Assembly: GCA_030562195.1 (NCBI GenBank)
Contig: JAUJPP010000003.1
Span: 27,658,602 to 27,722,601, forward strand
Length of the DNA: 64,000 bases
Source: Nipponacmea schrenckii
Taxonomy: Eukaryota > Mollusca > Gastropoda > Lottiidae
Direction of reading: 5' to 3'
In this document: positions 48,925 to 61,465 of the stretch, piece by piece
Layout: each line of letters begins with the position of its first letter
Position numbering within the stretch: position 1 is the first letter of the stretch
Notes under the pieces: model-generated
What the model was told of the DNA's origin: nothing
Seen by the model: only the letters and a program-made list of their open reading frames with translations
Databases searched by the model: none
Made by a program: the position numbers and the translations under genes

Positions 48925-49870
48925 ATTGACTTAATTGGAACATTGTCGAAACGTCACGCTTAGTGATTATACCATATTCATCGTAGGAGTGATAGTGATA
49001 ACATCATTGTTTTCTATATGTACAGGAACATTGTCGAAACTTCACGCTTAGTGATTGTACCATATTCATCGTAGGAGTGAAGGTGATAACATCATTGTTT
49101 TCTATATGAATAGGAGTATTATCGAAACTTCACGGTTTGTGTGATAAATTCGTCGTAGGAGTAAAAGTGATAACAGTATTATTTTCCAATTTTTACTGGA
49201 GTATTATCGCAACGTCACGGTTAGTAATAGATTTATTGTATTCATATCTAGAAAGCGATGGCATTTTAACAGGAACTTTATTGAAACATTGCGGTACTAA
49301 ATTAGTTTTAGATTATATTGATATTGGTAGAAGTGAATACAGGTAGGTTCACAGGAACATCATCCAAAAGCCGCGGTGTAAAATTGTTTTGGTACTTTGT
49401 ATAATAGTGAGTGAGTGAGTCGTGGATAATCCTGATGTAGTTTGACAGGAACACTTTCGAAACGTCGTATGTGAACTAATAAATCATTGTTAGATGTATT
49501 GATACTGATAGCTAATAGAGTTAGTGAGTATTGACAGGAACACTTTCGAAACGTCGTATGTAATTAATAGATTCATTGTTAGATTGTATTGACACGTAGA
49601 TAAGCCTAATATAGCTTTACGGTGATATTGTCGAAACGTTTCGTCTAATTAATCAGTAGGTTTATTTATTCCTTTAAATCGGTTTACAAGGTAGATTTGG
49701 ATTGACAGGAACGTTGTCGAAACATCGCAGCGAAACTTTTCAATTAAAAGTGCCATTGTTAATAGTAATTAAGTGAGTTAATTAACTGTCGTGATTAATG
49801 TCCTCTGTATCTTGGATTATTGAGTAGTAATGATAGGGGGGTAGAGTCGAAACGTCGGAGTTGTTTAATG
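48925..49870. repeat. ~85-bp array with conserved ACAGGAACATTGTCGAAACG core
   Basis: Eleven matches to the core lie at about 48952, 49036, 49121, 49207, 49283, 49353, 49455, 49546, 49633, 49718 and 49848 (positions of the GAAAC). Spacing is mostly 70-100 bp. The first three linkers are alike; later linkers are largely diverged while the ~25-bp core persists. It lies 1.7 kb upstream of the receptor coding start. Confidence 0.7.
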
Positions 49871-49917
49871 TAAGATAAAGCGTTGAGTTGTAATGCTAAT
49901 TACAGTTGGCAAATATG

Positions 49918-50035
49918 AAATGAATGGAGCTTTACGTCTGTATGTTCTGCACCTAATGAGATAATAAAATGTAATTAAAAAAAATGGAGTTTTACGTCTA
50001 ACTCTTCTGCACCTAATTGGCAAAAGATTAATTGT
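49918..50035 (+). mobile_element. Two short 5' fragments of the GGAGTTTTACGTC family in tandem
   Basis: GGAGCTTTACGTCTGTATGT at about 49926 and GGAGTTTTACGTCTAACTCT at about 49986, each followed by TCTGCACCTAAT. Another such fragment is at 51957-51993. Confidence 0.7.
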
Positions 50036-50164
50036 GTTTCATTATTACGTATATACCTAAAACTATAGACTTCGATGAACTTATATGTTTTCAAATAAAC
50101 AAACACTATATTAGATGAACAGACATCAAAATACATACACTTCATATGAGAAACAACAAAATAG

Positions 50165-51060
50165 TATTAGTTGTTATAAGAGATACTCTCCTATAGAATC
50201 ACTAGTCTATAGTATTAGGTGTTATAAGAGATACTCTCCTATAGAATCACTGGCCTAGGTACAAGTATTAGGTGTTATAAGAGATACTCTCCTATAGAAA
50301 CACTGGTCTAGTACAATAGTATTAGGTGTTATAAGAGATACTCTCCTATAGAAACACTGGTCTAGGACAATAGTATTAGGTGTTATAAGAGATACTCTCC
50401 TATAGAAACACTGGTCTAGGACAATAGTATTAGGTGTTATAAGAGATATTCTCCTATAGAAACACTGGTCTAGGACAATAGTATTAGGTGTTATAAGAGA
50501 TACTCTCCTATAGAAACACTGGTCTAGGACAATAGTATTAGGTGTTATAAGAGATACTCTCCTATAGAATCACTGGCTAGGTCAATAGTATTAGGTGTTA
50601 TAAGAGATACTCTCCTATAGAATCACTGGCCTAGGTTACAAGTATTAGGTGTTATAAGAGATACTCTCCTATAGAATCACTGGCCTAGGTTACATAGTAT
50701 TAGGTGTTATAAGAGATACTCTCCTATAGAAACACTGGTCTAGGTCAATAGTATTAGGTGTTATAAGAGATACTCTCCTATAGAAACACTGGTCTAGGAC
50801 AATAGTATTAGGTGTTATAAGAGATACTCTCCTATAGAAACACTGGTCTAGTACAATAGTATTAGGTGTTATAAGAGATACATCACTATAGAACACTGGC
50901 TAGGACAATAGTATTAGGTGTTATAAAGATACTCTCCTATAGAACACTGGTCTAGACAATAGTATTAGGTGTTATAAAGATATCTCCTATAGAATCACTG
51001 GCTAGACAATAGTATTAGGTGTTATAAAGATACTCTCCTATAGAACACTGGCGAACTATT
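50165..51060. repeat. 54-bp tandem repeat, about 17 copies
   Basis: Unit AGTATTAGGTGTTATAAGAG, ATACTCTCCTATAGAAACAC, TGGTCTAGGACAAT. An 18-residue minus frame results from the 54-bp period (50690-50896). The last units are deletion-ridden. The array ends about 475 bp before the receptor leader exon. Confidence 0.95.
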
Positions 51061-51535
51061 ATGTATCAAATAAATCACTTTGCAGGAAATATTAGTGATA
51101 AGAATATCATATAGAATCACTGGGTAACAAGATAAACTTATCAAATAATCATTAAGCATTACTTATGAAATGATGAAAAGAACAATTAAAATACATTGCA
51201 TTACTTAGAAAATAAAACATTTTGTAAACAGTTACGGCAATAGGGGTGGAAATCAGACTAGTATAAATTTCAATGTTCCTGATCTATTTTTTGTTGTTTG
51301 GCCCAGTTTATTGTCTACTTTATGAGGTTGACACTTATTATGTTAGCTTTATTTAAGCAATGGTCTTAATCACGTGAGCTTTTGGGCTTCCTGATCAAAC
51401 TTAAATATACCCGGAATAAGCTGTACTATGTATAGGTGTTTCGAAGCTCAACGACCGATTGTACCCTGTCGTTTTAAGCCTCAGGTTTTCTCCAATATAT
51501 TCACCATATACAATATTCTATTTCTATTATTTCAG

Positions 51536-51580
51536 ATGAAACTCTAAATGAGACGGCTTTACTTAAAGTACCAGGGTTGA
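51536..51580 (+). promoter_or_regulatory. Two short upstream ORFs in the receptor leader
   Basis: The leader exon begins exactly with ATG AAA CTC TAA (51536-51547). A second ATG at 51548 follows at once and gives a 10-codon uORF ending in TGA at 51578-51580. Both lie before the receptor ATG at 51660. Such uORFs commonly reduce initiation at the main start; that effect is inferred here. Confidence 0.45.
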
Positions 51581-51753
51581 TACGGAGGTGTAACGGAAAT
51601 TAACGAGGTGTGACGGAATTTAACGGATTTAGCCGAAGTGTATATCGTGATCTATCGGAATGTACCGGACTTGTATTCTCTGTGTGGATGTAATAGTGTT
51701 ACTATTGTGTTGTGTCTGTGTAACGTATGGATTACCTGATAAACTTAGAGTTG
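51536..51753 (+). CDS. Kainate-type glutamate receptor, first coding exon (5' UTR plus signal peptide; ATG at 51660)
   Basis: The exon is bounded by an acceptor (ttattatttcag, ending 51535) and a strong donor (TTG|gtaagt, GT at 51754). Translation from the ATG at 51660 gives 31 codons plus one base. They encode a short polar start, a hydrophobic core (VIVLLLCCVCVTYG) and then LPDKLRV, a typical signal peptide and cleavage region. The leftover G joins the GT at the start of the exon at 63488 to make Gly, giving LRVG|ALFEPE. That matches the LRIGGIFE start of the mature ATD in vertebrate kainate receptors. Residue -3 of the ATG is G. The exon is not open in this frame upstream of 51660 and has an acceptor at its 5' edge, so at least one untranslated leader exon should lie upstream. 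The product would be a ligand-gated cation channel subunit, secreted N-terminus outward. The call rests on exon pairing and is not confirmed by transcript data. Confidence 0.78.
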
Positions 51754-51993
51754 GTAAGTAGATTATCCCCCTATAAAAAATTAAATTATCTCCCTTTGAT
51801 TGATAACGTCTATATCCCTGAATTGTTTCCCTTTCGACTCGATCTAATTCAAATAGGATTTCTTTCTTCTATATTTTCTCTCCAATATCTGATGGAAATA
51901 TCACTTTAAGATAAATTTAGACCAGCTGATCAGTTAAATCGAAAAAAATGAAATTAATGGAGTTTTACGTCCTAATCATCTGCACCTAATGGA

Positions 51994-53129
51994 ATATCGC
52001 GCACAGGGGAGAAGTGAATAAATGTCTTTGAATATTGTAAATTTTATCTCTTGATATGGGATTGTCTGCCCTTTGCCGCTAGTATTATTTCATAACAATA
52101 CACGCTCAAGCTCACAGTGTAATCGAGACTACTGAGACACAACCTTCACCCACCAAGATTGCCTGTGGCCCCCCATGGAAAATTTTGTGGCCCCTGTTCG
52201 ACCCTCACATACACATCAGATACCCCTTTGCTTCAACTTGACCTGGATTGAAAACAGCCGTCGTTGAGATGCGAAGACCCCTAACAGACTTAATCTGAAA
52301 GAGTCTGCCTCTACTATCTGGGATAGTATGACCTAGTTTGGTCCCCTAGTATATTTATTTACAGTCAGAAGTGTAACCGAAATAAATAGTGATAAAAGAT
52401 ATGAGACGACGCTCCCCAGGGACGCGAGATGTAGTCCAACAGTGAATCATTGCTTATGTTTCCTATAATCTCGACAAGATAGACCATATATCTTAATAAC
52501 AAGTCCCTGTGGTCCTATGGTATATACGGTAATTGAATCTTGGAACGAAATTGAGATAACAAAACCACGAAAAATCTGGAAATGACTGAATTTCTTGCCA
52601 AGTCAAGTTCTGCTTCAGTATGCCGGTCGGTCTTGTACAAACTTGTACCCTCGGGCGTAGAAAACAAGTAGAAAAATATCCATATTTATTACTTTAACTT
52701 TACAAACTAAAGGAACATACTTGTGATAGATCATAACGTTATCGTTACGTATTCAACTTCTTCTATTCAAAAAGATGGTCAAGTTCCTTGAGTTATCTTA
52801 TCATTTAATTCACTCAAACACCAACAAGAAGAAGTCCCAACCAACTAAAACTATTTAAGGATGTTTACTACCAGCTGGTTCTTCATCAGTCTCGATATTC
52901 TCCAACAGATCATGGTTATATATTTACAACAGGGTTGACTGGAAATATGCGAAATATTGACTAATTCAAGGCTACTAGAATTTATCTTGCCGACCTCGAT
53001 GCGAACCCAGAACCGTTTCTTTAAGGTTCAACGAAAGGTAAATTTAATATGACCAGTATTTTAGGGTAAATCGCAGAGTCGTCATTCTAACTTTCAAACG
53101 TGGGTAAGAAAGAAAGAAACAACTATATT
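51994..53129. other. Intronic non-coding stretch
   Basis: No repeat family or conserved frame recognised. Confidence 0.35.
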
Positions 53130-53210
53130 TTACAAGGATAACAACTTAGTTTCACAGTTAAGGATCCAATCTACATGCTGGTCCTTTGACAAACCTCTTG
53201 GTATTGATCT
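53130..53210. repeat. Single copy of the GGATAACAACTTAGGTTCAC repeat
   Basis: ACAAGGATAACAACTTAGTT, CACAGTTAAGGATCC and TGGTATTGAT match the doubled copy at 62055-62215. Confidence 0.75.
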
Positions 53211-53439
53211 TTCCCGGATAATCCATACCCATGAAATAGATAATTCTAGACACATGTGATTTGAAGGCGGTGAGCTGAGAATACTATTACTTATAAGCTT
53301 AGCTAAAAATCCTGGACCTAAGATTAAAGTATGAACTATATACATACTGGTTGAATATCAAACCTGTCCCTGGAACAGTGAAGAAGTATTAGAATCCTGA
53401 CCAACAACTCGTTCTCTGTGTTTTGATATTGGCCTATTG

Positions 53440-53565
53440 GCCTAAGTGTGTGTATATTTGTTATGTTGATTTGTAATATGCCATATTGTACAACAGCGCC
53501 ATAGAGCAGCAACGGCTGGATTCTAGGCGATATAGAAATAACTTATTATTATTATAATAGTGGAA
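53440..53565 (+). mobile_element. Retroelement 3' end with ATT tail
   Basis: AACAGCGCCATAGAGCAGCA and TTCTAGGCGATATAGAAATA are followed by an imperfect ATT microsatellite. GCGC/GGCG-(A/T)ATA before such a tail is common at LINE and SINE 3' ends. No target duplication was identified. Confidence 0.5.
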
Positions 53566-54239
53566 TGATAATTACTGTTATTTCAGCGGAATCAATTAAG
53601 ATAATGGAGAAAGATGGTGAAGATTATGATTAATTAAACCAATCACTAATAATTAACGAATGTAATTATTCTAACCCTTTAACTTATTTATAATGATTCT
53701 TTACTTTTTTACCTCGGCCAGTGCTTTTATGAGACTGTGTTTTCATCACCGTCTGATACAACATCTTGTAAATTCTAAAAACAACACAACAATTGGCAGT
53801 ATCTCATTTACCACCCAGATTTAACTGATAATTTACAACTAAGTTCCAAAACTCTCAGACAATCACTGTTATCAATGAAGAATTTACAGTGTTTTTAGAA
53901 CAATTTCTTATTATAGTTCTCAGCCACGTGACCTTTCCACAATAGTCTAACGCACGATTTAACGAGAGTTTACGAGACTTTACGACTTTAGACTTAATTA
54001 CGGCCTTAGAGTTGTGAATAAATCTATATAAATAACACCTAATAATCTCGTCTAATTTCTTTAGAGACTTGATTACCCAGACACAACCAATTACAAGTTT
54101 ACACCTTTGACCTACTCTCAAAGCTATTTCATTCCAATTGGATTCTAACATTGTCAAGCCGGTCTGAGGTATGATATGTACCAAATTTGTTCGTCTGGCA
54201 ATGTTACGTATTTTACAAATTTCGATGATACATATCAAA

Positions 54240-56150
54240 TAATTGACACCTGGTTATAAACATCCGCTCAGCTAAACCATTCCCTTATATTCTATCTTTT
54301 GGAAAAGAATAGTTTAATTTGAATGATGTAATCAATATTATTTAAACATTCAGAAAAACCTCCATACAGTTCGTGTAATGCCGTGGGGGTTTGACCCGTG
54401 TTTATGGATTGCATCCAGGTACAGGTCGAAACCGTACCTCTGAACTTTTCCACACAGAGAATCTAACAGAATATCGCGAGAATTATTGGCGTTTGCACAG
54501 GTTTAATGATGCAAATCTTGACAACATGATCGTCCATTGTAACTCGTTGTAAGATTATGAGTTTTATTCTACAGAAGGCACAGAAACAGGAATTTAAATA
54601 AGTTTTTGATAACAATACCTCAAGAGTGTTTAAGTTTCTATTGGAGAAGATTTGACCATGACCTTGATGATGTTTGGAACAAGAGAGGAACGTGTTCCAT
54701 TATCCTACACCGTCCTGTAGATTATTAGACTATTTTAGTAATATTAAGGTTGAGTAAATAAGGCATTTTACTTGGAAGAAGAACACCCCAGGGACCGTCT
54801 CGTAATAATCAACTTAATAACCGAGTCTACTAGTCATTACACATGTTAATAAATCAGTGTCTGGATAATCTTGACGCAATCAAACATGTCAATTACCATC
54901 ACCAATTACGGTTTGGGTTGGAGAGTTATTGTCTACTTCCGGTTAAACTGCCTGCGGGAATTCTGGGTTGTATTTAATTAAGCTGCACTATCATTAATAA
55001 CAAGCCTCGATCTGATTTTAATTAAAGTTTTAATAGGAATTCCTTTGTTACTGCGATATAATTGGCTATTGTAAGAATGAGATAGATTATTTTACAGGAG
55101 CTCCGCCATTGAAATATGGGTGTTGTCCCTGAGCGTCGATATTAAACCTAGGTCACTTGGACATAGTGTCAATGTCTTTTACTTTGTTATGATATTACGA
55201 GAAAGTATAGCTTAATAACTTATGACATCCCTTGCTAGTCGGTGACCTTCGCTTGTTTTTTTAAGTCAGCTTTTTCTAGTCGGCGTTTCATTTGGCTATT
55301 TTCCTATCCGATTATTTGATATGATAAACACTATTCAATTGTTCCCTGTAAAAAAAATCTGAAAAAGATATTTAAAGGGTTAAGATATTATAAGACACGA
55401 AACGCTGTTGTTTATTCTGATCACTATTGGTAACCTGAAACCATAGACACAGAAATACGCCATATAACTCTACTTTCAGGACTAGATGGAACCGGGAAAT
55501 TTAATTAACTTGATCTCGGTTCCATGTAAGTCAAAGATTTATCATAAAACAAAGTGGAATCTACCACAAGTCTGGAATTTTAAAGACCAATTGTCTGAGG
55601 TGGAATCATTTTCAGGAATAATTTCCTATGTCTGTAAAGCCTCTAGGGTTACAACGTGATGATAGACTATCGGCTGATTTCAGACGGGGTCGTTATAATA
55701 ACGAGGAAATAATGTAAAACTTGATTCTGGGTTTGATCTGACTTGTCAATGAATGAATCGCTTTTAGGAAAAATTTTCTTTATCACTTTAACATTAGGGG
55801 GGAAGAGCAGCAATATTTCCCAGTCTTGGGGTAATAATGTGCCCCGGGATTACAAAAAACAGCATAGGAATATCTGGGTATCATCCTACTTGGGGGTTTG
55901 ACTACCCCAAGGGATACCCGAAAGAACACATGAAACAAAGGTAACGTCCCGACGTTGAAAGAGGAATAATTAGATAAAAGAAACACACCTTTATAACAAA
56001 TATTCTGTTTTATTTATGTAAATGTGATCTCCGCTCCTAAATGCCTTTCAAATCTTAAGTATGGCAAAATAACATAATTCAACAATCACCGCACAATCTT
56101 ATTTAAAATATAGCCAAGTTATAATAATAGAATGATACAGTCAACCATAT
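54240..56150. other. Intronic non-coding stretch
   Basis: ACAGAAGGCACAGAAACAGG at about 54572 recalls the 83-bp unit of the 27-28 kb array but is isolated. A 67-codon minus frame at 55783-55986 has no support. Confidence 0.35.
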
Positions 56151-56160
56151 AGCCTATATT

Positions 56161-56290
56161 ACAACCTCAGTCAGTAGTGAGCCAACATAGAGGGTGTAAA
56201 GGCTTAGATTTAAAAATAATAGACATGTAGTCGATCCTATTTTAGTTAGCAGCTAGCCAACCTAGAGGGTGTTACAACCTAAGAAACATC
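56161..56290. repeat. Left edge of the satellite: longer, older units
   Basis: Here units contain an extra block, AGTGAGCCAACATAGAGGGT or CTAGCCAACCTAGAGGGTGT, between TTAGTTAGCAG and the TTACA(A)CCT part. The same block recurs on the right edge at about 61585. The 59-bp unit is therefore a deletion derivative of a roughly 78-bp unit. Confidence 0.75.
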
Positions 56291-59200
56291 ATGTAAAGAG
56301 GCATGCAGTCAACCCTCTTTTAGTTAGCAGTTACACCTTAACAAACATCATGTAAAGAGGCATGCAGTCAACCCTATTTTAGTTAGCAGTTACACCTTAA
56401 CAAACATCATGTAAAGAGGCATGAAGTCAACCCTCTTTTAGTTAGCAGTTACACCTTAACAAACATCATGTAAAGAGGCATGAAGTCAACCCTATTTTAG
56501 TTAGCAGTTACACCTTAACAAACATCATGTAAAGAGGCATGAAGTCAACCCTATTTTAGTTAGCAGTTTACACCTTAACAAACATCATGTAAAGAGGCAT
56601 GCAGTCAACCCTATTTTAGTTAGCAGTTTACACCTTAACAAACATCATGTAAAGAGGCATGAAGTAAACCCTCTTTTAGTTAGCAGTTACACCTTAACAA
56701 ACATCATGTAAAGAGGCATGCAGTCAACCCTTTTTTAGTTAGCAGTTACACCTTAACAAACATCATGTAAAGAGGCATGAAGTAAACCCTCTTTTAGTTA
56801 GCAGTTACACCTTAACAAACATCATGTAAAGAGGCATGCAGTCAACCCTATGTTAGTTAGCAGTTACACCTTAACAAACATCATGTAAAGAGGCATGCAG
56901 TCAACCCTATTTTAGTTAGCAGTTACACCTTAACAAACATCATGTAAAGAGGCATGAAGTCAACCCTCTTTTAGTTAGCAGTTACACCTTAACAAACATC
57001 ATGTAAAGAGGCATGCAGTCAACCCTATTTTAGTTAGCAGTTACACCTTAACAAACATCATGTAAAGAGGCATGCAGTCAACCCTCTTTTAGTTAGCAGT
57101 TACACCTTAACAAACATCATGTAAAGAGGCATGAAGTAAACCCTCTTTTAGTTAGCAGTTACACCTTAACAAACATCATGTAAAGAGGCATGAATTCAAC
57201 CCTCTTTTAGTTAGCAGTTACACCTTAACAAACATCATGTAAAGAGGCATGCAGTCAACCCTATTTTAGTTATCATTTTAAAACCTTAACAAACATCATG
57301 TAAAGAGGCATGTAGTCAACCCTCTTTTAGTTAGCATTTTACACCTTAACAAACATCATGTAAAGAGGCATGAAGTCAACCCTCTTTTAGTTAGCAGTTA
57401 CACCTTAACAAACATCATGTAAAGAGGCATGCAGTCAACCCTATTTTAGTTAGCAGTTACACCTTAACAAATATCATGTAAAGAGGCATGCAGTCAACCC
57501 TCTTTTAGTTAGCAGTTACACCTTAACAAACATCATGTAAAGAGGCATGCAGTCAACCCTCTTTTTAGTTAGCAGTTACACCTTAACAAACATCATGTAA
57601 AGAGGCATGCAGTCAACCCTATTTTAGTTAGCAGTTACACCTTAACAAACATCATGTAAAGAGGCATGAAGTCAACCCTCTTTTAGTTAGCAGTTACACC
57701 TTAACAAACATCATGTAAAGAGGCATGCAGTCAACCCTCTTTTAGTTAGCAGTTACACCTTAACAAACATCATGTAAAGAGGCATGCAGTCAACCCTCTT
57801 TTAGTTAGCAGTTACACCTTAACAAACATCATGTAAAGAGGCATGCAGTCAACCCTCTTTTAGTTAGCAGTTACACCTTAACAAATATCATGTAAAGAGG
57901 CATGCATTCAACCCTCTTTTAGTTAGCAGTTACACCTTAACAAACATCATGTAAAGAGGCATGCAGTCAACCCATTTTAGTTATCAGTTAAAACCTTAAC
58001 AAACATCATGTAAAGAGGCATGTAGTCAACCCTCTTTTAGTTATCAGTTACACCTTAACAAACATCATGTAAAGAGGCATGTAGTCAACCCTCTTTTAGT
58101 TAGCAGTTACACCTTAACAAACATCATGTAAAGAGGCATGCAGTCAACCCTCTTTTAGTTAGCAGTTACACCTTAACAAATATCATGTAAAGAGGCATGC
58201 AGTCAACCCTATTTTAGTTAGCAGTTACACCTTAACAAATATCATGTAAAGAGGCATGCAGTCAACCCTCTTTTAGTTAGCATTTTACACCTTAACAAAT
58301 ATCATGTAAAGAGGCATGCAGTCAACCCTCTTTTAGTTAGCAGTTACACCTTAACAAACATCATGTAAAGAGGCATGCAGTCAACCCTCTTTTAGTTAGC
58401 AGTTACACCTTAACAAACATCATGTAAAGAGGCATGCAGTCAACCCTCTTTTAGTTAGCAGTTACACCTTAACAAACATCATGTAAAGAGGCATGCAGTC
58501 AACCCTATTTTAGTTAGCAGTTACACCTTAACAAACATCATGTAAAGAGGCATGCAGTCAACCCTCTTTTAGTTAGCAGTTACACCTTAACAAACATCAT
58601 GTAAAGAGGCATGCAGTCAACCCTCTTTTAGTTAGCAGTTACACCTTAACAAACATCATGTAAAGAGGCATGCAGTCAACCCTCTTTTAGTTAGCAGTTA
58701 CACCTTAACAAACATCATGTAAAGAGGCATGCAGTCAACCCTATTTTAGTTAGCAGTTACACCTTAACAAATATCATGTAAAGAGGCATGCAGTCAACCC
58801 TATTTTAGTTAGCAGTTACACCTTAACAAACATCATGTAAAGAGGCATGCAGTCAACCCACTTTTAGTTAGCAGTTACACCTTAACAAACATCATGTAAA
58901 GAGGCATGCAGTCAACCCTATTTTAGTTATCAGTTACACCTTAACAAACATCATGTAAAGAGGCATGTAGTCAACCCTCTTTTAGTTAGCAGTTACACCT
59001 TAACAAACATCATGTAAAGAGGCATGCAGTCAACCCTCTTTTAGTTAGCAGTTACACCTTAACAAACATCATGTAAAGAGGCATGCAGTCAACCCTATTT
59101 TAGTTAGCAGTTACACCTTAACAAATATCATGTAAAGAGGCATGCAGTCAACCCTCTTTTAGTTAGCATTTTACACCTTAACAAATATCATGTAAAGAGG

Positions 59201-61465
59201 CATGCAGTCAACCCTCTTTTAGTTAGCAGTTACACCTTAACAAACATCATGTAAAGAGGCATGCAGTCAACCCTATTTTAGTTAGCAGTTACACCTTAAC
59301 AAATATCATGTAAAGAGGCATGCAGTCAACCCTCTTTTAGTTAGCATTTTACACCTTAACAAACATCATGTAAAGAGGCATGCAGTCAACCCTATTTTAG
59401 TTAGCAGTTACACCTTAACAAACATCATGTAAAGAGGCATGCAGTCAACCCTCTTTTAGTTAGCAGTTACACCTTAACAAACATCATGTAAAGAGGCATG
59501 AAGTCAACCCTATTTTAGTTAGCAGTTACACCTTAACAAACATCATGTAAAGAGGCATGCAGTCAACCCTCTTTTAGTTAGCAGTTACACCTTAACAAAC
59601 ATCATGTAAAGAGGCATGCAGTCAACCCTATTTTAGTTAGCAGTTACACCTTAACAAATATCATGTAAAGAGGCATGCAGTCAACCCTATTTTAGTTAGC
59701 AGTTACACCTTAACAAACATCATGTAAAGAGGCATGCAGTCAACCCATTTTAGTTAGCAGTTACACCTTAACAAACATCATGTAAAGAGGCATGAAGTCA
59801 ACCCTATTTTAGTTAGCAGTTACACCTTAACAAACATCATGTAAAGAGGCATGAAGTCAACCCTATTTTAGTTAGCAGTTACACCTTAACAAACATCATG
59901 TAAAGAGGCATGAAGTCAACCCTATTTTAGTTAGCAGTTACACCTTAACAAACATCATGTAAAGAGGCATGAAGTCAACCCTATTTTAGTTAGCAGTTAC
60001 ACCTTAACAAACATCATGTAAAGAGGCATGAAGTCAACCCTATTTTAGTTAGCAGTTTACACCTTAACAAACATCATGTAAAGAGGCATGCAGTCAACCC
60101 TATTTTAGTTAGCAGTTTACACCTTAACAAACATCATGTAAAGAGGCATGCAGTCAACCCTCTTTTAGTTAGCAGTTTACACCTTAACAAACATCATGTA
60201 AAGAGGCATGCAGTCAACCCTCTTTTAGTTAGCAGTTTACACCTCAACAAACATCATGTAAAGAGGCATGCAGTCAACCCTCTTTTAGTTAGCAGTTACA
60301 CCTTAACAAACATCATGTAAAGAGGCATGAAGTCAACCCTATTTTAGTTAGCAGTTTACACCTCAACAAACATCATGTAAAGAGGCATGCAGTCAACCCT
60401 CTTTTAGTTAGCAGTTACACCTTAACAAACATCATGTAAAGAGGCATGAAGTCAACCCTCTTTTAGTTAGCAGTTACACCTTAACAAACATCATGTAAAG
60501 AGGCATGCAGTCAACCCTCTTTTAGTTAGCAGTTACACCTTAAGAAACATCATGTAAAGAGGCATGAAGTCAACCCTATTTTAGTTAGCAGTTTACACCT
60601 TAACACACATCATGTAAAGAGGCATGAAGTCAACCCTATTTTAGTTAGCAGTTTACACCTTAACAAACATCATGTAAAGAGGCATGCAGTCAACCCTCTT
60701 TTAGTTAGCAGTTACACCTTAACAAACATCATGTAAAGAGGCATGCAGTCAACCCTCTTTTAGTTAGCAGTTTACACCTTAACAAATATCATGTAAAGAG
60801 GCATGCAGTCAACCCTATTTTAGTTAGCAGTTACACCTTAACAAACATCATGTAAAGAGGCATGCAGTCAACCCTCTTTTAGTTAGCAGTTTACACCTCA
60901 ACAAACATCATGTAAAGAGGCATGCAGTCAACCCTCTTTTAGTTAGCAGTTTACACCTTAACAAATATCATGTAAAGAGGCATGCAGTCAACCCTATTTT
61001 AGTTAGCAGTTTACACCTTAACAAACATCATGTAAAGAGGCATGAAGTCAACCCTCTTTTAGTTAGCAGTTTACACCTTTACAAACATCATGTAAAGAGG
61101 CATGAAGTCAACCCTCTTTTAGTTAGCAGTTAACACCTTAACAAACATCATGTAAAGAGGCATGAAGTCAACCCTCTTTTAGTTAGCAGTTTACACCTCA
61201 ACAAACATCATGCAAAGAGGCATGCAGTCAACCTTCTTTTAGTTAGCAGTTACACCTTAACAAACATCATGTAAAGAGGCATGAAGTCAACCCTCTTTTA
61301 GTTAGCAGTTACACCTTAACAAACATCATGTAAAGAGGCATGAAGTCAACCCTCTTTTAGTTAGCAGTTACACCTTAACAAACATCATGTAAAGAGGCAT
61401 GAAGTCAACCCTCTTTTAGTTAGCAGTTACACCTTAACAAACATCATGTAAAGAGGCATGAAGTC
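56230..61465. repeat. 59-bp satellite, about 88 head-to-tail copies (5.2 kb)
   Basis: Unit AGTTACACCTTAACAAACAT, CATGTAAAGAGGCATGCAGT, CAACCCTCTTTTAGTTAGC. Units are 59 or 60 bp and differ mainly at four two-state sites: CATGCAG/CATGAAG, CCTCTTT/CCTATTT, ACATC/ATATC and AGTTAC/AGTTTAC. GGCATGCAG contains a GCATGC palindrome. All frames close quickly, so it is non-coding. It occupies nearly half of the receptor's first intron. Confidence 0.97.

Noticed and set aside
53855..54238. 127-codon minus-strand frame inside the receptor intron
   Set aside because: No domain, signal or splice support, and composition is that of AT-rich chance sequence.
56230..61465. CRISPR-like regularity
   Set aside because: No unique spacers separate the repeats; it is a head-to-tail eukaryotic satellite, as are the other arrays.
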